A stretch of 64,000 bases of DNA from positions 1,302,001 to 1,366,000 of the forward strand of contig JANTUC010000006.1 in the NCBI GenBank assembly GCA_026873275.1, written 5' to 3'. The number at the start of each line of letters is the position of its first letter. Within the stretch, counting starts at the first letter, position 1. Made by a program: the position numbers and the translations under genes. Below the pieces are notes generated by a model. The model was not told the origin of the DNA. It did not search any database and worked only from the letters and a program-made list of their open reading frames with translations. The DNA is from Pseudopithomyces maydicus (taxonomy: Eukaryota; Ascomycota; Dothideomycetes; Pleosporales; Didymosphaeriaceae). Shown here in pieces: positions 58,414 through 64,000 of the stretch.

Positions 58414-59494
58414 TTACTTTTCGTAATTCGCATAGCTATCGATGATCTCGGTCATCTCTTCGAACCTGCGTCGGAAAACTCCTTCAACGGTCCAGTTCTT
58501 CAGCTGCCTCAAGTGCTCTTCATAGATCGGATTGATCGATATCTCAGCACGCTCGTCATCCGTCTTGGTTATAATGACATTCTGAGGGTCGTAGTCCCAC
58601 TTGATGTTAAACGACGTGCTGTACGCGGCTGCGAAATCATCAAACTTGACCTCAGGGTGGTCGATGAGGTATGCCCGAATCTTTGGCCTGGTAACCAATT
58701 AGCCCGATTCATGCCATGCTGGCTACTGTTGCCCACCATGGTAACCGATCTATCCAGCTTGGATGTGGCTTTTCCAACTGAATTGGCAGGGGACGCAACC
58801 AATCGGGCATCGCCTCATAGCTTGCCTTCGTCCTCAGCATTTCCCATTTCAGAAGGCTGCTCATGATATAATGCACTGCCACCTGCTTGGGCAGCGTGTC
58901 AATCTCTTTGTAGCTCCTGATGATATCACCGACAATCGAGCTCGTCTCGTCGACGTTCCGATTTGGATGTGCGTTGAAGAGTGCCGACAGATCGGGTGTG
59001 TCCGGGTATGACTCGATGCGCCCTGCCGTCTGGAACGCGTACGACTCCCACTTGCTCGCTATGAAAGCTTGCAGAATACTATCAGACAACGTGGTCGGGC
59101 TAGTGTTGAGTGGAGTAGCCTGGTAGGGTGCAACGGGGGGCAATGCCGAAGCCCCAGGAGGCGACTGGCCGTCCCCAAGAAGACGCAGCTGCAGGGCCGC
59201 TTTCTGCACGCGCAGATGCTCGTTCTCCTCGGACAATGCAAGCCACCTCTCATACAGTTCGCTCTTCTGCTGCGTCTCGGTTTCAAGTGCCTGCGTCAGG
59301 TGCTCGACTTGCTGAGTCAGACACTGGATGTTCCATTTTGTGCGCTCGCGCATCGCTTTCTGGCTCTTCCGGTCTCTTGCTCTCTTCTTCTCCAAGTTTT
59401 CATAATCCAGGGCTGCACGCGACGTGCTCGCCGGAGAAGTCGTGTCCGAAGGCGACGTGGAAGCCATGTTTGCGCCCACACTGGTTGCGTCCAT
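58414..59494 (-). CDS. bZIP transcription factor with DUF3425 domain
   Basis: Two exons, 58737-59494 and 58414-58687, 343 residues; the 49-nt intron (GTGGGC, CTAAT, CCAG) joins DRLPW to PKIRAYLIDHPEV. I start at MDATSVGANMAS because the codon further up is GTG. The basic region is KKRARDRKSQKAMRERTKW, followed by a leucine-zipper stretch (IQCLTQQVEHLTQALETET). The C-terminal half is the DUF3425 domain common in fungal bZIPs: VHYIMSSLLKWEMLRT, MPDWLRPLP, FNIKWDYDP, INPIYEEHLRQLKNWTVEG. It is nuclear and may regulate the three genes that follow it on the same strand. Confidence 0.93.
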
Positions 59495-59881
59495 GCAGTT
59501 CACCGTTACTAGCAGAACCTAGCTGATTAAAAATGTGGACATGAGGGTCCGAGAGGGAAGAACGACCGAAGGTGTGGAGAAATCTGGGGGAGACGGCTTC
59601 CGGGTCCCCCGCTCCTCGGACCAGTATCAGGAACGTGCTTGCGGTTAGCGTGGTAAAGGGGAGCGCTAGTGGGCTGAGCGACGATCTGGGACGAAATCCC
59701 AGCGGCGTCGAGATCATATATCTTCCATTCATGCCCCTTTATCTGAGTAGGATCGGTTAAAATATCCCATTTTTTTCTATTGGCCTGAAATGGCTTAGGA
59801 TCAAATTGGACCGAGCATCGAACGCTTAGAACGCTATCTGGACTACCAATGTGTTGAATGACTACATATACTTCTGCCAGT
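59495..59881. other. Intergenic, 387 bp
   Basis: Promoter of the bZIP gene and 3' flank of the AtuA-like gene. Nothing recognisable. Confidence 0.35.
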
Positions 59882-62011
59882 TCAGACGCGACCACGCTCC
59901 AGAAACCTGTTCGGGATATCCACATATCTACACCGAATGTATTCGCACAGATTCTTCCCCAGGCTATCAAATCCACTCGTGGCGTTGAAGCCACGGTCAA
60001 GGTGGTCTCGCAGCAAGAAATGCACCGCGTAGATATTAGGCATTTCACAACGGTCGATGTTCTTGCCCTTGTCATCCTTTCCAAGGAGCTCCCGAAGCTT
60101 CTCAACGCTGAGGAGTGTGCGGAGCCATTCGTATTCGTCTTCGTGGCGGACGAAGAGGCCTAGGTTTGCATTCGATGACTTATCGCCCGAGCGCCCTAGA
60201 ACCACATAGCCGAGAGGGGCACGAGTCGTTGGCCCAAAGGAGCTGAGGTCGACCGGATTCTGCGTGTTGTATGATGGCTGGTTAAAATCGTACTCCTGAG
60301 TCACGGTTGGCGGTGGGATGTCGACTATGGTACCGTCGGGCAGATGAGCCTGCTCCTTTACATATTCTTGCGGCATCAGACTGACCCAATACTCGAAGAA
60401 TGGCCTCCCTACACATCAATTGTCAGCCTGTGCATGTTTCCTTCCTAGATCGATGAGTTGCTTACCCATTGCGGTTCGCATATCAGGAGCCATAGTGGAT
60501 CCGGGGTAGCCCTGGAGCAGATTCTCGATACAAAAACGAGCAAACGAACCACGATCGGAGTCGATCATTGCGCCAGCAGAAAGCAAGTCGGCATTCTGGG
60601 TCTGAGCAAAAATTCGCATATCTACTGTGGCTTCGTTTTGCGACTGTGGATCTTCAGGAATAGACCCTGCTACCTGGAATTTCAGACAGCTGAATTCCTT
60701 TGCATAATCACCCATCGCGGCTATCGTCTGTCTTTCGATCATTTTCGCTTTTTCCTCGATATCCAGACCGGTGAGGTAGAAGTGGAATTCGGCTTGGTAG
60801 CCACCTTTCGCCGTTATACCAACTTTGGTCGTTGGTGGGGCAGGAAGGCCCTTAATACCTGACATTCGTACAGCGTTCTCTCCAACCTGCTCGAGCTTGA
60901 CGTTCTCAATCTGTGCGGTGACGTCGGAATTATAATAGTAAGGTCCTTGAATCTCGTACAGGAGCTGGCTTGCGACGGTCTGAATGTTGATCAAGCCATG
61001 CTTACCCTGGGTATCCAATCAGCTGTGTAACAAGACGGTTGATGCGTGGTTTACCTTTTCCATTGTGTAGACTGCCTCGCCGTTGGATTCGATAGCAGCG
61101 ATAGGATATCCCATGTCGGTATCATTCACGCCAAGGTCCTTGAACCCACTATAATAGCCTCCGGTCGCATAGGTTGAGCACTCAATAACGTGACCAACCA
61201 TCAAAGCAGAAGCTACCTCTTGGATATTGTTCTCGCGAGTCCAACCATGCCACCACATTGCCGCACCAACAGTAGGAGAAGCATCAGCTACTCTTCCGCA
61301 AACCACAATGTCCGCACCCGCTCCATCAAGGTCAGCGATCGAATCAAAAGAGATAGGAAAAATTACTGACCTGCAAAACATGTAGCGATACCTGTGGCAC
61401 CAAGATAGCACTGTGCGCAAATTGGCTCGAAAGGCCAGTCTTGTATATTTTTTCCAGCAGGCAGATTGGGAAAATTCTCTCCCTTACGATACAACTCCAG
61501 TGCAGCATCAGTACAATCGTCGCCATCAACGTATGCCACCTTCAAGTCCACACCGTGCTTAGCAACGAGCTTTTTGACCTCGTTGGCCAGACCCTCGACG
61601 TCACTTGCACCCGCGTTCACGCAAATCTTTGTTTTGTTCCTGGCCAGCCAGGGAATCGCAGGGTCGACTTCTTCGAGGAAATAGGGTTCGTAGGCGGCAC
61701 CGACAGCGGATAGCTGCTTCTTTGCGAGCTTGTCACGCTTGTCTGATCCTCGGAGGGTCATGTTGCATTCAGACATCCAGTCTCCGGTGATGACATCTAC
61801 GTGTGGCTCGTTCTGTGTCGTTTAGCCTTTGTTGTCTTCATAGAAGTTGACAAAAATTTACCTTAGCCATATCATGAATGGCACGTTTCCTATCGTATAC
61901 GCCTCCGGAGCAACCGGCCACAAAAATAGGTCGCTTTCCAGAGCCGTTGGCTCCGTTCGAAGTTCCATTTGAGACTGTTGCGTCTACACCATTCTGAACA
62001 GGAGGTGTCAT
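59882..62011 (-). CDS. AtuA-like protein (DUF1446), acyclic terpene utilisation family
   Basis: Five exons, 61862-62011, 61371-61812, 61055-61320 (acceptor 61320), 60466-61006 and 59882-60408, 641 residues, all phases matching. The N-terminal DUF1446 domain shows RPIFVAGCSGGVYDRK, VDVITGDWMSE, ICVNAGASD, AAGADIVVCGRVADASPTVGAA, and HGLINIQTVASQLLYEIQG. A C-terminal domain (PLGYVVLGRSGDKSSNANLG, NIYAVHFLLRDHLDRG, YVDIPNRFLERG) matches the ferredoxin-fold part found with it in eukaryotes. Bacterial AtuA belongs to citronellol/geraniol breakdown, with no settled reaction. It heads toward the bZIP gene and follows the ABM-like and MFS genes. Confidence 0.9.
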
Positions 62012-62647
62012 CTTGACTTAGTGAGTGAGACTATATGCGCAGAAGAGCGGACAGAAATCAAAGAGTAAGACGATGAAAGATCTAGAGGTGCGTGGCCGGG
62101 TTTAAGTACTGAACACGCCACTGCAGCCCGGAACAGCAGTACCGTACCAGGACAGCACATCTTCATCCTACAGATCAAGCTGTCGCTTAACGGGGAACAT
62201 TCCGCTGTTCGGAATACGAGAGCGACCTGTAGCATGTTTCAAAAAGGGAGACTGGATATCCTGCATACGTAGGATGTGAGACCAATCCGATCGAAGCAAC
62301 GCAAGACATTTCCAAAAAGAAATGTAAGATTGATGTGGAGAAGGACCTCGTGGCGAAGGCGGGTAGTGAATCAGCTTAGAGATGTGGGGTATGGTGAACT
62401 AATGATTCATTAGTTTCGAGTCACCCCACCTGTTCCTAGCCTTGTGATCACCAGCGACCCCTCTATTGAAACAGGTATCCCCGGGTGTCGATATAATGCT
62501 TGGAAATCGGGTTGCGTGTAATCTTAGGATGTGGGAAATAGTATACACCCGTGGTCGAGTTTCACCCCGTGTGTTGGCATCACATCTTGGGGAAGTATGT
62601 AGTATTGGCAACATCAGTGAATTCTAATTCAGCATCAAAAGCAATTT
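62012..62647. other. Intergenic, 636 bp
   Basis: Promoter of the AtuA-like gene and 3' flank of the ABM-like gene. Nothing recognisable. Confidence 0.35.
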
Positions 62648-63403
62648 CTATCGACCGAGAAATCCCCCTCGATATTGTAAAAAGACATGCTGAATAGACT
62701 CCCGAATTTCGTTCCCATAGCTTTTCACATTCTCTTGAACAGCCTTGCTTGGAACATGCACGTCTTTGAAGTATTCCTGGCTAGCATAGACCTCAAGGGT
62801 CCTGATAATTTCCGGATTTCCGCTGTCTTTGAGAATCGCATAGCTCAATGTTTCCGCCTCATTCTTTTCTGTTTCTGAAGCAACGTGTTTCCATGGTTCC
62901 AGGGCCACTGCGCGCTTCCCCTCCTTGTATTTAATGGCTGCATAGCATATCCATGGATCTTTCGCATGAACGATTCCCGGTCTGGTAAACGATGCACCAA
63001 TTTCAGCCATGTCAATTGTTGCTTCACCTTTGAAGTGTTCGATGTTCCCCGATAGCCATTTCTCGATGTCCTTCACGTCCGCACTGGCCATATGCGTGTC
63101 GAAAGCAGCCCGAGAAGTGTACCTAGACAAAGTCAATGGCTGCCGATTACCGTGCATGACTAATTCGGCTTACTCTTCAATCACGTATATTGATTTGACG
63201 TCTGATTCTTCTCGTGGCGCGCTAAAGAAGTACCGAAGAGTATCTGGCTCATTTTGTTTGGCATGATCGCTGATTCTGGCTAACTTTTCTTGAGCCTGTA
63301 ATGGGTGAATACGAGAACCAAGAGCCTGATGCAATCGACGTACCTCTTCCCTCACTTCGTTATTTGCAAACGGCAGATGGGCAAAGACAAATAGGTTCGG
63401 CAT
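62648..63403 (-). CDS. ABM-like dimeric alpha-beta barrel protein, two domains
   Basis: Two exons, 63174-63403 and 62648-63122, 234 residues; the intron (GTAAGC...TCTAG) joins YVIEE to YTSRAAFDTHMAS. The first half has the antibiotic-biosynthesis-monooxygenase pattern: NEPDTLRYFFSAPRE, IYVIEEYTSRAAFDTHMAS. The second half repeats it loosely (ETLSYAILKDSGNPEIIRTLEVYAS, YFKDVHVPSKAVQE). Such proteins act on quinones or other small ring compounds without cofactor, but many have no known activity. It lies between the AtuA-like and MFS genes on the same strand. Confidence 0.78.
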
Positions 63404-63823
63404 ATTTGGTGTCGTCTAATATATTATATCGTCGACCCTATACGACGATTCGAGTGAGAAACACACTGTGGGAGAATCTTTTCTAGTTTAAAACGATACA
63501 ACGGAGACCACGTAGTCGGCGGTAAATGTGCGTAAGGGCGCGCATCGTACCAGGTGGGGTTGACGTTGACGTACTTCTAAAGTAGCCGAACGATACCCGG
63601 CCGGACCCACTTACAACCCTGACTGTTTCTTCATTGATAAACTTCCAGTGCCAATATTGACCTGTACAGGTTCGAACGACATTAATTGAGGACTGTATTG
63701 CTTCAGGGACGTGAAACACAAATTCTATTTGTTCAAAGATCTCGATGTGGAGAAAGAACGTAAATGCGCCTTGTATTATGCTCCGGTGATAATTCCTTGT
63801 TCTGTCTATCGATGTTATGTTCG
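63404..63823. other. Intergenic, 420 bp
   Basis: Promoter of the ABM-like gene and 3' flank of the MFS gene. Nothing recognisable. Confidence 0.35.
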
Positions 63824-64000
63824 CTAAACCCCAGGCGTTTCTTCTTTTTCTTCCCGTGTAATACCAGATTCTCCAATTCCCTTACCATGGAGTCGTCTTT
63901 CCACCTTGTCCGTCAGATGCTTTTCAGGGTCCACAGTCAAAAGACTGCCGATGATAGCGATACCTCCAAAACCCAGAGAAGCCAGGTAGACAGTCTTGAA
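63824..64000 (-). CDS. MFS transporter, C-terminal end only (cut by window edge)
   Basis: The last 58 residues are open to the window edge: FKTVYLASLGFGGIAIIGS, then LTVDPEKHLTDKVERRL and a charged tail ending EKEETPGV. This matches the last helix and tail of fungal 14-helix MFS pumps (TRI12/siderophore-transporter type). Direction and spacing place it in the same run as the ABM-like, AtuA-like and bZIP genes. Family call is from this short end only. Confidence 0.65.
   Translation of the reverse strand, partial: FKTVYLASLGFGGIAIIGSLLTVDPEKHLTDKVERRLHGKGIGESGITREEKEETPGV

Noticed and set aside
1..64000. Transposons, CRISPR arrays, tRNA or rRNA genes
   Set aside because: No terminal repeats with transposase or polymerase motifs, no spaced identical repeats and no tRNA-like fold were noticed by eye. 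A tRNA or repeat search would be decisive.

Overview
The window is nuclear DNA of a filamentous ascomycete (Pezizomycotina). The evidence is 37 short introns (mostly 42-75 nt) with GTRNGT-like donors and CTAAC/CTGAC-like branch points, two HET-domain genes, and a carO/carRA/carX carotenoid-rhodopsin locus. A Dothideomycete is my best guess from overall protein style, but that is inference. I see no tRNA, rRNA, transposon or CRISPR array.

Layout. 0.3-0.6 kb: a small conserved-looking unknown protein, then about 3 kb without a supported gene. 3.8-8.5 kb: a FAD-dependent oxidoreductase, an AKR7-like aldo-keto reductase and an unknown protein. 8.9-13.4 kb: a compact gentisate catabolic group, with a fumarylacetoacetate-hydrolase family enzyme and a gentisate 1,2-dioxygenase on the minus strand, and a salicylate-hydroxylase-type FAD monooxygenase divergent from them. 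13.9-18 kb: a small coiled-coil protein directly behind a microsatellite, an F-box-like protein and a gene-poor stretch. 18.5-21.2 kb: a HET-domain membrane protein. 21.8-28.5 kb: separase (ESP1/bimB), about 2205 residues. 29-38 kb: unknown and coiled-coil proteins, an Ala-Gln-repeat protein, a mitochondrial TRM61-like tRNA methyltransferase and a Dcr2-like phosphoesterase. 39.4-42.7 kb: a second HET protein, with membrane segments at its C-terminus.

43.5-53.4 kb is the most coherent locus: HMG-CoA synthase (mevalonate supply), microbial rhodopsin CarO, bifunctional lycopene cyclase/phytoene synthase CarRA, and a CarX-type carotenoid oxygenase. Together these would make precursor, carotene, retinal and a retinal-binding proton pump. 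Phytoene desaturase (carB) is not in the window. carRA and carX are divergent, and the roughly 1 kb between them holds a degenerate tandem repeat of about 165 bp. 53.7-57 kb: an RCH1/SBF-type transporter, a 5-formyl-THF cyclo-ligase-like protein and a small secreted protein. 58.4-64 kb: a bZIP regulator, an AtuA-like (DUF1446) protein, a tandem ABM-like protein and the end of an MFS transporter, all on the minus strand, possibly one uncharacterised catabolic cluster.

Quality note. Eight genes, including the essential separase, need one or two extra bases to read in frame. The breaks can all be placed in or beside short mononucleotide runs, and all have the sense of a missing base. This looks like homopolymer deletion error in the assembly rather than pseudogenes. 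Gene ends and protein lengths for those genes assume the missing bases; with them, every length becomes divisible by three.
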